Origin: Nostoc sp. B(2019)
GTDB taxonomy: Bacteria > Cyanobacteriota > Cyanobacteriia > Cyanobacteriales > Nostocaceae
Assembly (NCBI RefSeq): GCF_010091925.1
Contig: NZ_WVID01000003.1
Location: 186,001 to 250,000 of the forward strand
DNA length: 64,000 nucleotides
Direction of reading: 5' to 3'
Of this stretch, positions 45,053 to 54,262 are shown piece by piece (positions within the stretch are counted from its first letter, which is position 1; each line of letters opens with the position of its first letter). The translations under genes and the position numbers were made by a program. The notes beneath the pieces are model-generated. The model ran no database searches. It was not told where the DNA came from and worked only from the letters and a program-made list of their open reading frames with translations.

Positions 45053-46000
45053 ATGCGACTAGAGCAGTTGCAAGCTTTTCTGGCGATCGCCCAAACCGGC
45101 AGCTTTCAACAAGCAGCGCGGCAATGTAGTGTCACCCAATCGACGATCAGTCGCCAAATTCAGGCATTGGAAGCAGATTTGGGATTAGAACTGTTTCACA
45201 GAACAAGTCACGCCAAGTTGACGCTAGCAGGTGAACGATTGCTACCCCGCGTCCGCAAAATTTGCCAAGAGTGGCAAACAGCCACAGACGAGTTAGCAGA
45301 TTTGATCGCAGGAAAACAGCCAGAACTCTGCATTGCAGCGATTCACTCAATGTGTGCCGCTTACTTGCCGCCAGTGTTACAAAAATTTTGCCATGATTAT
45401 CCAGATGTACAATTGCGAGTGACTTCATTAGGTAGCGATCGCGCCCTCAAAGTCCTCAAAGATGGATTAGTAGATCTAGCGATAGTGATGAATAATCGGT
45501 TTTTAACCACTGGCAGAGAAATGGTGGTAGAAGTACTTTATGATGAACCTATAGAAGTCCTAACCGCAGCCAATCATCCCCTAGCCAAATATGAATGTAT
45601 CCCTTGGTCGGAGCTAATTGTTTATCCCCAAGTGGTTTTTAAAGATGGTTATGGAATGCAACGTCTAATACAAGATAGATTTGAGCGACTGGAAGCTAAA
45701 CTTCAGGCGGCTTTAGAGGTAAATACCTTAGACGCCTTTCGGGGAGTAGTGCGCCAAGGAGAACTGATAGCTTTGCTACCTCAATCAGCACTAATCGAAG
45801 CACGTTGCGACCCTACCCTTGCAGTCAGACCCCTAGCCAGTAATAGTACGGGTACTTTACCTGATAGTTCAAGTTTGACTCGTCGTGTAGTGATGGTAAC
45901 AACTCAAGACCGTCTCCAAATTCCACCCATCAAACACTTTTGGCAACTGGTACGAGAAAATATCCCACTGCAACTTAACCAGCAGCGATCGGCTTCATAA
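45053..46000 (+). CDS. ntcB: LysR-type activator of nitrate assimilation NtcB
   Basis: 315 residues. LysR family: winged HTH at 1-62 (MRLEQLQAFLAIAQTGSFQQAARQ, STISRQIQALEADLGLELFHRT), then a co-inducer domain (SMCAAYLPPVLQKF, LVDLAIVMNNRF, IELIPQ-type ELIALLPQSALIEA). NtcB activates the nir operon in response to nitrite in cyanobacteria, together with NtcA. The identification rests on the family match plus its place beside nirA, as in Anabaena. A GTA-N8-TAC motif (45033-45046) lies only 6 bases before the ATG. Confidence 0.88.
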   Translation: MRLEQLQAFLAIAQTGSFQQAARQCSVTQSTISRQIQALEADLGLELFHRTSHAKLTLAGERLLPRVRKICQEWQTATDELADLIAGKQPELCIAAIHSMCAAYLPPVLQKFCHDYPDVQLRVTSLGSDRALKVLKDGLVDLAIVMNNRFLTTGREMVVEVLYDEPIEVLTAANHPLAKYECIPWSELIVYPQVVFKDGYGMQRLIQDRFERLEAKLQAALEVNTLDAFRGVVRQGELIALLPQSALIEARCDPTLAVRPLASNSTGTLPDSSSLTRRVVMVTTQDRLQIPPIKHFWQLVRENIPLQLNQQRSAS

Positions 46001-46003
46001 GTG

Positions 46004-46038
46004 TCATTAGTCATTGGTCATTGGTCATTAGTCATTAG
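46004..46038. repeat. Heptanucleotide tandem repeat (TCATTAG/TCATTGG)
   Basis: Five consecutive units from 46004 to 46038 in the 80-base gap between ntcB and the TrpD-like gene. A common STRR of filamentous cyanobacteria, likely variable in copy number. Confidence 0.9.
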
Positions 46039-46080
46039 TTGCAGATAGGAAAAGGATAAAGGACAAGGGACAAAGGGCAA

Positions 46081-47154
46081 ATGAGCAATGAATTTAGAAA
46101 ACTTCTGCAAAAAGTAGGCAGTGGAAACCACACAGGCGAGAATTTAACTCGTGCTGAAGCCGCCACTGCTATAAAAATGATGCTGCTAGGTGAAGCAACA
46201 CCAGCCCAGATTGGAGCATTTTTGATTGCCCATCGGATTAAGCGTCCCACTGGGGAAGAGTTAGCGGGCATGTTGGATGCATACAACGAACTAGGGCCAA
46301 AACTGCAACCAATCACTTCTGCACGTCAGACGATAGTTTTGGGTCTACCTTATGATGGCAGAACGCGTACTGCACCCATTGCCCCAATAACGGCTTTAAT
46401 TTTGGCTGCGTCTGGGCAACCAGTGGTAATGCATGGTGGCGATCGCCTACCCACAAAGTATGGATTACCCCTGATAGATATTTGGCAGGGATTAGGTGTC
46501 AATTGGACTACCTTACCACTAACAAAAACCCAACAGGTATTTGAGCAAACAGGTATTGGCTTTGTCTATACACCACAGCATTTTCCCCTAACTAACAGCA
46601 TTTGGGAATACCGTGACCAACTCGGCAAGCGTCCGCCTTTGGCAACAATGGAGTTAATTTGGTGTCCTTACGCTGGTGATGCTCATATAATTACTGGGTT
46701 TGTTCACCCTCCTACGGAAGCGATGTTTCAGGTAGCTTTGGCACTGCGTGGCGTAACAAAATTTACATTGGTAAAGGGATTGGAAGGTAGTTGCGACTTA
46801 CCGCGCGATCGCACTGCGATTATTGGCTTATCTTCATCAACACCCCAAGAATTAGAACGCTTACACCTCGTACCGCGTGAATACGGTTTTACCACCAAGA
46901 ACGTACCCCTTGGCACTAGCGAAGAACTCGTAGCGAATATGCAGCAGGTTTTGGTTAGTAATCCAGGCGAACTGATGGAAACAGCTTTGTGGAATGGCGG
47001 GTTTTACTTATGGCGGAGTGGCATTTGTCCAGATATGCGATCGGGTATAGCCAAAGCGGCAGAATTATTAACCAGTGGCGCAGTAGCTAATAAACTTCAA
47101 GAACTCAGTCAAGCAGTAAATTCAGTGTCAGCAGAAATATTTCAGCCCGTTTAA
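46081..47154 (+). CDS. cnaT: TrpD-like glycosyltransferase-fold protein, probable CnaT
   Basis: 357 residues of the anthranilate phosphoribosyltransferase/nucleoside phosphorylase fold: N-terminal LTRAEAATAIKMMLLGEATPAQIGAFLIAHRIK, then a PRPP-type region MHGGDRLPTKYG and KFTLVKGLEGSCDLP. It differs from true TrpD (the GTGGD motif is not present: the text is LGLPYDGRTRTAP), so it is probably not a tryptophan enzyme. In Anabaena a protein of this kind, CnaT, is required for expression of the nir operon. It follows ntcB, as expected, which supports the assignment. Confidence 0.75.
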   Translation: MSNEFRKLLQKVGSGNHTGENLTRAEAATAIKMMLLGEATPAQIGAFLIAHRIKRPTGEELAGMLDAYNELGPKLQPITSARQTIVLGLPYDGRTRTAPIAPITALILAASGQPVVMHGGDRLPTKYGLPLIDIWQGLGVNWTTLPLTKTQQVFEQTGIGFVYTPQHFPLTNSIWEYRDQLGKRPPLATMELIWCPYAGDAHIITGFVHPPTEAMFQVALALRGVTKFTLVKGLEGSCDLPRDRTAIIGLSSSTPQELERLHLVPREYGFTTKNVPLGTSEELVANMQQVLVSNPGELMETALWNGGFYLWRSGICPDMRSGIAKAAELLTSGAVANKLQELSQAVNSVSAEIFQPV

Positions 47155-47223
47155 GTCGTAAAATTAATCTTGCAACAGGAGTGGAAGCCTGTTTAAATTT
47201 ATTTGTTGAGAGGATTAGCGAAT

Positions 47224-48015
47224 ATGAGCCAAATAACAGTACGGCGATTAAACTTTAATTTTTCTCAAGATATTGAAAAATACTGGCTCAACCAAAGTGC
47301 TTTCAAAACACACTTGTTTAATAGCCTCACAATTAGCGTTACAGATATCGAAAAATACTTAACTCTGAATGTCAAAAAAAGAATAAATTTCATCGACAAT
47401 CCTCAACTGAAGCAAGAAGCTCAAGCTTTTATCGGTCAAGAAACGCAACACTTGCTTCAGCATACAAAATTTTGGGCTAACCTACACTACTTAGGTTATG
47501 AATTTGACACTCATTTAAGCTGGCTGCGGTGGATTCTTTTTAATATTCTAGAACGCGGAATGAGTACTAATTTAAATTTAGCTATTAGTGCTGGAATTGA
47601 ACACCTAACGATTTTGATAGCTGAATTTATCTTAGAAGATAATTCCTTGGCTGAAGCTGATCCGCAGTTAAAAAAGCTTTTTGAATGGCACGCAGTAGAA
47701 GAAATTGAACACAAAACAGTTTTATTTGATGTGCTGCAAAATGCAACTAAGAATTACTTGTTGCGTATATCGGGGATGTTGATAGCCTATATTTTAGTTT
47801 TCTCTTTTCTGAATTTGGGTTTGATTACACTGCTGTATCAAGACAAAAAACTTCTGGATAAAAAAGTTTGGTGGGAATTTATTAAGTTTTGGATTACTAA
47901 AGATAAATTCCTGTACAAAGCATTATTAAGCGCGACAGATTATTTGAGAAAGGACTTTCATCCTACACAAAAGGATCATCTATTTTTAATTAAGAAGGTG
48001 ACAGTAACAGTATGA
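47224..48015 (+). CDS. PF10118-type 'metal-dependent hydrolase', ferritin-like helical membrane protein
   Basis: About 263 residues. The helical core has paired Glu/His motifs expected for a diiron-like site: AFIGQETQHLLQHTKF, SAGIEHLTILIAEF and WHAVEEIEHKTVLFDVL. One strongly hydrophobic segment (GMLIAYILVFSFLNLGLITLL) lies in the C-terminal part. The Pfam family is called metal-dependent hydrolase, but its real reaction is uncertain. The frame extends back to a TTG at 47203; the ATG at 47224 with GAGAGG upstream is preferred. Confidence 0.8.
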   Translation: MSQITVRRLNFNFSQDIEKYWLNQSAFKTHLFNSLTISVTDIEKYLTLNVKKRINFIDNPQLKQEAQAFIGQETQHLLQHTKFWANLHYLGYEFDTHLSWLRWILFNILERGMSTNLNLAISAGIEHLTILIAEFILEDNSLAEADPQLKKLFEWHAVEEIEHKTVLFDVLQNATKNYLLRISGMLIAYILVFSFLNLGLITLLYQDKKLLDKKVWWEFIKFWITKDKFLYKALLSATDYLRKDFHPTQKDHLFLIKKVTVTV

Positions 48016-48024
48016 GTCATTCAA

Positions 48025-48054
48025 TTTTAGATTTTGGATTTTAGATTTTAGATT
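48025..48054. repeat. Short tandem repeat (TTTTAGA/TTTTGGA)
   Basis: Four imperfect heptamers just after the PF10118-type gene, in a convergent intergenic gap. Same class as the other heptanucleotide repeats in this window. Confidence 0.7.
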
Positions 48055-48135
48055 GATCCCACAGATAAATCTGGGGGCTTGTACCATCAAGGAATGTTGG
48101 TCAAAATCAATCAGTCAAAAAAAATAAACTTAAAA

Positions 48136-49035
48136 TTACTTACCAACAGGTAACACCAAACTTTCACGAGCTAGTAAGGCTTTGGGAAATACAGATTTAA
48201 CTTCAATTTGAACCTTGTCAAGAAAATCATCATCGTCATCTGGATGATGATGAGAGATTACTAAGCGTTGTACATCAGCATTTTGAGCTACATTCACCGC
48301 AGTTTGCCAATGTAAATCGGCTGAGTCATGGTTGTGAGCCGTTGGCGGAGTGTAGGTAGCATTGGCAATCAGTAAATCAACACCTTTGATAAACTGTAAA
48401 ATCTGCTCTCGCTCTACTTCATCGGCATTTTGGTGCAAATCTGTGACATAAGCAACACTAAATTCCTGCCAGGTAACTCGATAGCCAACTGACCGCTGAG
48501 TTTGATTGATCAACGCTACTGTAATTGTGACATCATCTAGTTTGACTTCCTTGTTTGGAGTCAGATTATAAAACTGCAATTCCGACTGCATTACCTGCAA
48601 AGGGTAAGGAAAGTGTGGCTGGAGCATCTGGTCACACAAGCATTGTTTGATTGAGGCTCCATTTGAAGCAGCTGTACCGTAAATATGGAAGCAATTTTCT
48701 GCAATAAATGCAGGGACAAAAAAGGGAAAGCCTTGAATACGATTTGATTGAGAGTTGGTAAAAAATAAATGAGCTTCCAGCGGTTGTTGCTGTTGCCAAG
48801 TTTTACCCAGTATGCGTAGGCCAGTACCGCCATCAAAAATTAAGCGTTTTCCGGCTACATACATTTCTACACAAGCGGTATTGCCACCATAACAGCTAGT
48901 GTTACTGCCTGGGGTGGGAATTAAACCCCGAACACCCCAGAATTGCACAAGAAATTCACCCGATAGGTTACTTAGCAGGGTAGTTGACTTTTCAGTTAGG
49001 TAACTCTGAGAACCCGACAACTCAAAATTTGACAT
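48136..49035 (-). CDS. Metallo-beta-lactamase-fold protein with degenerate active site
   Basis: 299 residues. The fold is clear: FWGVRGLIPTPGSNTSCYGGNTACVEM, LIFDGGTGLRILG, RIQGFPFFVPAF and a C-terminal LVISHHHPDDDDDFLDKV. But the central metal motif, normally THSHWDH before IQGFPFF in this cyanobacterial subfamily, reads TNSQSNR (residues 93-99), losing both His pairs and the Asp. The later DTEH-like position is DLHQN. It should not bind two zinc ions in the usual way and may be a non-enzymatic paralog. It lies 11 bases after panD and is probably cotranscribed with it. Confidence 0.9.
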   Translation of the reverse strand: MSNFELSGSQSYLTEKSTTLLSNLSGEFLVQFWGVRGLIPTPGSNTSCYGGNTACVEMYVAGKRLIFDGGTGLRILGKTWQQQQPLEAHLFFTNSQSNRIQGFPFFVPAFIAENCFHIYGTAASNGASIKQCLCDQMLQPHFPYPLQVMQSELQFYNLTPNKEVKLDDVTITVALINQTQRSVGYRVTWQEFSVAYVTDLHQNADEVEREQILQFIKGVDLLIANATYTPPTAHNHDSADLHWQTAVNVAQNADVQRLVISHHHPDDDDDFLDKVQIEVKSVFPKALLARESLVLPVGK

Positions 49036-49046
49036 TTTCCTTGAAT

Positions 49047-49430
49047 TTAGACCTTGCTGAGCAGGTCATCGTAGCGCCGGACTTCCGACAGCCGGTTTTT
49101 TTCATCCACAATGACTACCGTAGGAGAGTAACTTTTTAACTCTTCTAAAGTGAACTGCCCGTAAGTCATTATAATCAAGCGATCGCCAATAATGCCTAGA
49201 CGTGCCGCAGCCCCATTTAACTCAATTATTCCTGAATTAGCAGGGGCCGGGATCGCATACGTAATGAAACGCTCGCCATTGGCATTATTTACTACTTGTA
49301 CCTGTTCATAGGGTAAGATGCCAGCTTTCTCTAAGAGGATTTGATCGATACTGATACTACCCACATAGTGGAGATTCGCCCCTGTGAGGGTGCAGTTGTG
49401 AATTTTTGCCAAAAGGAGCGTGCGCTGCAT
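49047..49430 (-). CDS. panD: Aspartate 1-decarboxylase
   Basis: 127 residues. It converts L-aspartate to beta-alanine for pantothenate and CoA synthesis. The pyruvoyl-forming self-cleavage site is Gly24-Ser25 in HYVGSISID; the N-terminus [20 protein letters not shown] and the middle [23 protein letters not shown] match the family. It is normal in length. The downstream degenerate MBL gene starts 11 bases later. Confidence 0.95.
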   Translation of the reverse strand: MQRTLLLAKIHNCTLTGANLHYVGSISIDQILLEKAGILPYEQVQVVNNANGERFITYAIPAPANSGIIELNGAAARLGIIGDRLIIMTYGQFTLEELKSYSPTVVIVDEKNRLSEVRRYDDLLSKV

Positions 49431-49520
49431 TGCGTTTATGGGTTCTGTGGCAATTGAGCTAAAGTCAAGTTAAGTCAAGTTTTGTGCTTTCCTTTTGCCT
49501 AACTTTTGTTGAAGGTTCGT

Positions 49521-50063
49521 TCAGGTAGTTTGAGAATCAGAATCCCGACCCTTTTCACTACCGGCTTTTATGCACTTTTCTACTAAAGGCATAACCTGTT
49601 CAACATCCTGCCACCCGCGAATTTCAGTTACCTTTTTTTCCAAATTTTTATAAGTGCGGAAAAATTCGGCAATTTCAGCTAAGCGGTGTGGCGGCAAGTC
49701 TTTCAGGGATCTTATTTGAGCGTAGCGGGGATCTTTGTCAGGAACACAAAGGATTTTTTCATCGCGATCGCCGCCGTCAATCATCTCCAGGAATCCAATT
49801 GGTCTTGCGGCTATAACACAGCCTGGAAAGGTTGGTTCATCTATTAATACCATACCATCCAGCGGATCGCCATCATCGGCCAAGGTATTGGGTACAAAGC
49901 CGTAGTCATAAGGGTATTGTACCGAGGAATAAAGTACCCGGTCTAGAGCAAAAGCTTGTATGTCTTTGTCGTATTCGTATTTATTTTTACTCCCGCCTAC
50001 AATTTCAATCAGAACGTTGATTAGACCCGGTTTGGGTTGGGCAGGAATACGAGATAAGTCCAC
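49521..50063 (-). CDS. ppa: Inorganic pyrophosphatase (soluble, class A)
   Basis: 180 residues from a GTG at 50063. The frame stays open to an ATG at 50162, but GGAGGAG lies 6 bases before the GTG and the text [13 protein letters not shown] is where family members begin, so the GTG is the real start. Catalytic motifs: [28 protein letters not shown] and DKDPRY. It hydrolyses PPi to two phosphates and drives biosynthesis. It precedes panD by about 90 bases. Confidence 0.95.
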   Translation of the reverse strand: MDLSRIPAQPKPGLINVLIEIVGGSKNKYEYDKDIQAFALDRVLYSSVQYPYDYGFVPNTLADDGDPLDGMVLIDEPTFPGCVIAARPIGFLEMIDGGDRDEKILCVPDKDPRYAQIRSLKDLPPHRLAEIAEFFRTYKNLEKKVTEIRGWQDVEQVMPLVEKCIKAGSEKGRDSDSQTT

Positions 50064-50508
50064 AAAAAACTCCTCCGCTAACAGTGAATCATGGGAGCAT
50101 TCAGCTTCACTCCCCGTGTAGAATTTTAGGGCAATATGGATCTCTCTTCCCAAGGTATTCATTTGTATTGGGGATTGAGGTTAACGTGAGTTCTACAGGA
50201 TATAAAGGCTGAAAATCATAACAGATAAAGGTTTGAAGAATTAAGAGGTTTGAAATACCACAGGATTTATTGACAATGAAATCAATAACGATAATGAAGA
50301 GGAATTTTTTAAATCGCAAAAAAAGCTGAAACTCAAATTGATAAGAACAAAAATAGAGTTTCAGCTATGTTAAAGATTGTATCTCGATTAGATTTAACGT
50401 GAGTTCGACAGAGTATTATCTGGCACTTCTAGCAATATGGTGCTGCAATTCAAAATGTAGGCGATCGCTAAAATTTTGTGCTGTCTGTTTGAGCTACCAA
50501 TAGCTAAA
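50064..50508. repeat. Intergenic region with direct and inverted repeats
   Basis: 445 bases. AACGTGAGTTCTACAG (about 50182-50197) recurs as AACGTGAGTTCGACAG (about 50397-50412). Between them AGCTGAAACTC (50324-50334) pairs exactly with GAGTTTCAGCT (50356-50366). The layout, a hairpin inside direct repeats, resembles a small decayed non-autonomous element, but no transposase is present. Confidence 0.6.
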
Positions 50509-51438
50509 TTAGATTGTAATATTATCGCTTCCTTGCTGATTAATCAATAATCGCAAAATCGATAACCCTAAAATTATCAAAAATAGCACCAACCCAATTG
50601 TACATGCATAGCTAATTTCTAAATTATTAAAAGCTTGCTCATATAAATAATAAACAATTGTTTTCGAGCTACTGAGTGGGCCCCCTTGGGTCATGATGTA
50701 TACTTCTTCAAACACTTTGGTGGCAGAAATAGCTGAAATTACCGCCACTAATGCCAAATACGGCTTCATCAAAGGTATGGTAATATCCAAGTGTTTGCGG
50801 ATACCATCAGAGCCATCAATGGCTGCGGCTTCGTATATATCAGCAGGAATTGATTGCAATCCCGCTAAATAAATTACCATGTAGTAGCCTAATCCCTTCC
50901 ACACAGTCACAGCCATCACACTGGCCAGAGAAATTGGTATAATGCCAAAAATTTTCGCTGGGCTGGTTAGCCAGGGAATACCTTCTGGAAAAATCCCCAA
51001 AGTTTTCAAGAACTGATTAAGTAAGCCGTTTTCTGCATACAGCCATTTCCAAGCTATCCCTGCAACTACCATTGAAATCACTACTGGGGTGTAGTATGCA
51101 GATCTAAACCAATTCATTCCCCGTAGTTTTTGATTAACTAAAATTGCCAGTCCTAAAGGAGCAATTACCAAAATCGGTACTACACCCACAAGATATAAAA
51201 AAGTGTTTTCTAAAGTTTTCCAAAAAACTGCATCTTTCCAAAGCTGAAAGAAGTTAGTAAGACCTATCCATTGCGGCGGTTGAGCAAGATCTTCGTAGCT
51301 GGTAAAGCTGAGATAAAACGCTTGTAGTGCAGGCCAAAAGACAGTTAATCCCAAAATAACTAAGGCGGGTAACAAAAACAAATAAGGAGTCAGTCGTTGT
51401 TTGATAAACATCCAATTTTTAGAATTAAATTGATTCAT
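50509..51438 (-). CDS. Sugar-type ABC transporter permease (MalF/UgpA-like)
   Basis: 309 residues, six membrane helices, with the binding-protein-dependent permease EAA loop EAAAIDGSDGIRKHLDITIPLMKP and the start LTPYLFLLPALVILGLTVFWP. It should carry a carbohydrate or glycerol-phosphate-type solute with a second permease, a binding protein and an ATPase, none of which lie in this window. It is therefore a solitary subunit here, as is common in cyanobacteria. Substrate unknown. Confidence 0.92.
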   Translation of the reverse strand: MNQFNSKNWMFIKQRLTPYLFLLPALVILGLTVFWPALQAFYLSFTSYEDLAQPPQWIGLTNFFQLWKDAVFWKTLENTFLYLVGVVPILVIAPLGLAILVNQKLRGMNWFRSAYYTPVVISMVVAGIAWKWLYAENGLLNQFLKTLGIFPEGIPWLTSPAKIFGIIPISLASVMAVTVWKGLGYYMVIYLAGLQSIPADIYEAAAIDGSDGIRKHLDITIPLMKPYLALVAVISAISATKVFEEVYIMTQGGPLSSSKTIVYYLYEQAFNNLEISYACTIGLVLFLIILGLSILRLLINQQGSDNITI

Positions 51439-51613
51439 AAGTGGCGTTTTTTAGACTAAGGTAACGCATATTGGTGTTTTTGCTCTGGAAAAATCTTCAA
51501 GAATAAAAGACTTGGGGATGTGAGTAGATTTAAGCTTCAATATTTTAAAGGCATATATTTGCGTAGCTTGCCGCCGAGGGCATCGCCTAATTCTTGCATA
51601 CGGAGCAACTGCA

Positions 51614-52276
51614 ATGGAAACTCAGAACAACTTACCAATTGAACATCAAAATGTCCCCACAAATCACCGTGGACTACATGATTTTTTGTATAATTCCGAC
51701 AGCGAACACACCACTACTGAGGTGAGCATAACCCCTGAATTGGCAAATAATGGAGTTGAAATCATGCCCCTTGCGGTTTGGTGTGCGGCTGCTCAGAATG
51801 CAAAAATTGCAGGTGTTTACGCAGTTTTGGATACAGAAAGTTGCACGCAGTACATCGGCTATTCCCGGAATGTGTTGCTATCCCTAAACGGTCATGTCGC
51901 CCAAAATGGAGAGCAAAAATGTGCTTTTGTGCGCGTGCAAACATTCAAGTTTCCAAAGCGTCAAGAAATGGAAGATTTGCGAGATGCGTGGATAGCAGAA
52001 CTCAATAGTATACCAAATGGTAATGGTTCCGAAAGCGGAATGTGGGCTAGCACTGTAGGCGAAGTTGCTAAAGCGGCAATGTCAGAGGCGGAACGCCAAG
52101 CTTACGAGGAGAAAAAGTTAAAATTGCGGAAAGCAATGGCTGACTCAACTCTTTCTAAAGAGTCAGAAACAATAGATACAACTGAAGCCGAGCGCCGGCG
52201 TCAACTCGAAGCTGCTGTAAAAAACGATGACTGGAGTGCAATTATCGACACACAGACACAAGAAACCCAGCATTGA
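51614..52276 (+). CDS. GIY-YIG nuclease-fold protein
   Basis: 220 residues. The central text AGVYAVLDTESCTQYIGYSRNVLLSLNGHV matches the GIY-YIG start (GVY ... YIG with an arginine after it), followed by a MEDLRDAWIAEL helix. N- and C-terminal extensions are hydrophilic; the C-terminal half is charged and helical (EAERQAYEEKKLKLRKAMA). The full catalytic glutamate/asparagine set is not obvious, so activity is uncertain. Stand-alone gene. Confidence 0.82.
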   Translation: METQNNLPIEHQNVPTNHRGLHDFLYNSDSEHTTTEVSITPELANNGVEIMPLAVWCAAAQNAKIAGVYAVLDTESCTQYIGYSRNVLLSLNGHVAQNGEQKCAFVRVQTFKFPKRQEMEDLRDAWIAELNSIPNGNGSESGMWASTVGEVAKAAMSEAERQAYEEKKLKLRKAMADSTLSKESETIDTTEAERRRQLEAAVKNDDWSAIIDTQTQETQH

Positions 52277-52391
52277 AAGGGCGCTAATTGAGATTGTTAA
52301 ATAGTCATAAAGACGTCCCTTTTTATTTACACGCAGGGACGCCTTTAATATGGGCAGTTTATACAACAGTTGGCATTTTCATGAATCATAC

Positions 52392-52419
52392 GTAGAGACG
52401 TTACATATAACGTCTCTAC
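52392..52419. repeat. Palindromic hairpin, 12-bp stem
   Basis: GTAGAGACGTTA and TAACGTCTCTAC around loop CATA. The 'gtagagacgtt...aacgtctctac' palindrome is a frequent dispersed intergenic repeat in cyanobacteria. It lies between the GIY-YIG gene and the convergent 126-residue gene and could act as a terminator in either direction. Confidence 0.85.
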
Positions 52420-52484
52420 AGGGTTTCGGGTTTTATTTATGTACTCCATTTACCTGAAATCTGCTGTATGAATAAACTACAGTG

Positions 52485-52508
52485 GGGTGGGCATTGTAAT
52501 GCCCACCC
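52485..52508. repeat. Palindromic hairpin, 11-bp stem
   Basis: GGGTGGGCATT and AATGCCCACCC around loop GT, a second dispersed-type palindrome 65 bases from the previous one, just past the stop of the 126-residue gene (minus strand). Confidence 0.85.
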
Positions 52509-52549
52509 TACTAGCGCATTGAACCCAGGTAATAATTTATAACTAGGAA

Positions 52550-52930
52550 TTATTTGACTTCACTAGCAGCAAACTTATTGACTTTACCATTTTTCACTGC
52601 AACCACTACATCGTAAGTTGCACAATAAGCGATCGTTACATTATTGGCTTTATTGTAAAGGTTGACTACCATTCCTGCACCACCCGGTTGAACTGCGATC
52701 GGTTCTAGATCACCAAAAAAGAAACGGCGTAGCTGATCACCGCTACCAAATTTACCTTTATTCTTGATGAGCATATCGATTTTTTGTTGAGCAGTTAAAC
52801 CTGTAACATCTTTCATTTCCTCAGCTGATGCTCGAACTAATGAAGGATTCACAGCTTGAAGTGGAACATCCCAAACTGTCAAAACACCAGCTAGGGCAAC
52901 ACCTGTAAGTAGTGATGAGGCAAGTTTCAT
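52550..52930 (-). CDS. Exported hypothetical protein, 126 aa
   Basis: The N-terminus is a signal-peptide-like helix (MKLASSLLTGVALAGVLTVW, cleavage probably after LQA at residue 26). The remainder is a small domain with FGSGDQLRRFFFGDLEP and ATYDVVVAVKNGKVNKF. I do not recognise the family. Two dispersed hairpins follow its stop. It is isolated. Confidence 0.75.
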   Translation of the reverse strand: MKLASSLLTGVALAGVLTVWDVPLQAVNPSLVRASAEEMKDVTGLTAQQKIDMLIKNKGKFGSGDQLRRFFFGDLEPIAVQPGGAGMVVNLYNKANNVTIAYCATYDVVVAVKNGKVNKFAASEVK

Positions 52931-53184
52931 TTATTTTTCCTAATCTTTGATCTCGAATAACCAAAGCATCGCACTTGGTACTGAAGCTTATATGAAACCA
53001 AGGCAGATATTGTCTGAATTTATCCCTTGAGAATATTCAGTTTGAATTCAGCATATTCTCAGACAAGTATGATATTTTGATTTTTTAGTCTATTTTCAGT
53101 GTTTTTTTATATCTATCTAATCACTGAATAAAATAAGCCGAGTATAGTTGACAGTATTTTTATAGTAATAGTAGTAGTGTTATT

Positions 53185-54243
53185 GTGACTAGACTGAGAA
53201 AACCGCATCATCTCATCCACAAAATCCCAGGTCAAACTTATCTCTGGCTAGCAATCCTGATTTTTGGAGCATCTAGCGCAGTTACTCGCAAGCTTACAGA
53301 AATCGGTACTCAACATTTTATTGGTGGTCGGAATCCAATTTCTTTGTGTAATGTTTTGTTTGTGGGAAATTTATGTGCCTTAATCATTCTGATACTGATC
53401 TATTGGCGACAGTGGAACAAAGCAGCTTTGATGCAGCTGTCAAAGAAGGATTGGTTTAGTCTAACAGCAGTAGCAATTTTATCAGGAGCGATCGCACCTG
53501 GTTTAATTTTCCAAGCGCTGGCACTAACTAAGGTTAATAATGTGATTTTGGTTGGCAGATTGGAACTCCCCCTAACTTTGGCTTTATCCATTTGGTTGCT
53601 GAGGGAACGGGTGAATCTTTGGGAAATTGTCGGGGCGATCGCAGCCTTTTTCGGTGTTACTCTAACTATTATTCTTCAACCTCCAGAAGCAGCCATGATG
53701 AACATGGGAAGTTTCAGTGTGGGTATCGGAGAACTTTTGGCAGTAGTAGGAGCAGTGGCTTCGTCTGCTGCCACAATTATTAGCAAAGGACAAATCTCTC
53801 ATATTCCTCTGGGAATCTACAGTATTTTTCGTACTGCCCTAGGAACTGTAATATTTTTCTTCCTTGCTTTAATACTCTATGGAAGCGACCATTTCATGGA
53901 TGTGTTCTCACCTTTTCTATGGCGGTGGATGTTGCTTTATGGTGCTTTAATTGTGGTGTTAGGTCAGTCATTTTGGATCAAAGGCTTGAGAGCTTCTACG
54001 GTTTCTGCTGCTTCCTTAGCTAGCTCTTTTGTCCCAATTGTGGGCATTTTGGCAGCTTATTTAATACTAGGCGAAGTCCCTACATTCGCTCAATATGTCG
54101 GCGGTAGCTTGATTTTAGTTGGCATATTTCTCAGTCAGGTTGGCATTCGGCGTCAAAATTCTCGTAGAGTTGCTTTGAGCAAAGTGAGTTCTACTCAAGC
54201 AAAACAAGAAATAGAAACTGGTATGGGATTTAAAGGTATATAA
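53185..54243 (+). CDS. EamA/DMT-superfamily transporter
   Basis: 352 residues, GTG start, about ten membrane helices in two EamA halves: LAILIFGASSAVTRKLTEIG at the start and the repeats FQALALTKVNNVILVGRLELPLTL and IKGLRASTVSAASLASSFVPIVGILAAYLILGE. EamA proteins export or import metabolites such as amino acids; the substrate is not predictable. Charged C-terminal tail in the cytoplasm. It converges on the ABC ATPase gene. Confidence 0.9.
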   Translation: MTRLRKPHHLIHKIPGQTYLWLAILIFGASSAVTRKLTEIGTQHFIGGRNPISLCNVLFVGNLCALIILILIYWRQWNKAALMQLSKKDWFSLTAVAILSGAIAPGLIFQALALTKVNNVILVGRLELPLTLALSIWLLRERVNLWEIVGAIAAFFGVTLTIILQPPEAAMMNMGSFSVGIGELLAVVGAVASSAATIISKGQISHIPLGIYSIFRTALGTVIFFFLALILYGSDHFMDVFSPFLWRWMLLYGALIVVLGQSFWIKGLRASTVSAASLASSFVPIVGILAAYLILGEVPTFAQYVGGSLILVGIFLSQVGIRRQNSRRVALSKVSSTQAKQEIETGMGFKGI

Positions 54244-54262
54244 ATTGGGTATTATCTGAAGT

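Noticed and set aside
50064-50162. N-terminal extension of ppa from the ATG at 50162
   Set aside because: A GGAGGAG ribosome site sits before the GTG at 50063, where the family begins; the upstream 33 residues are non-conserved in character.
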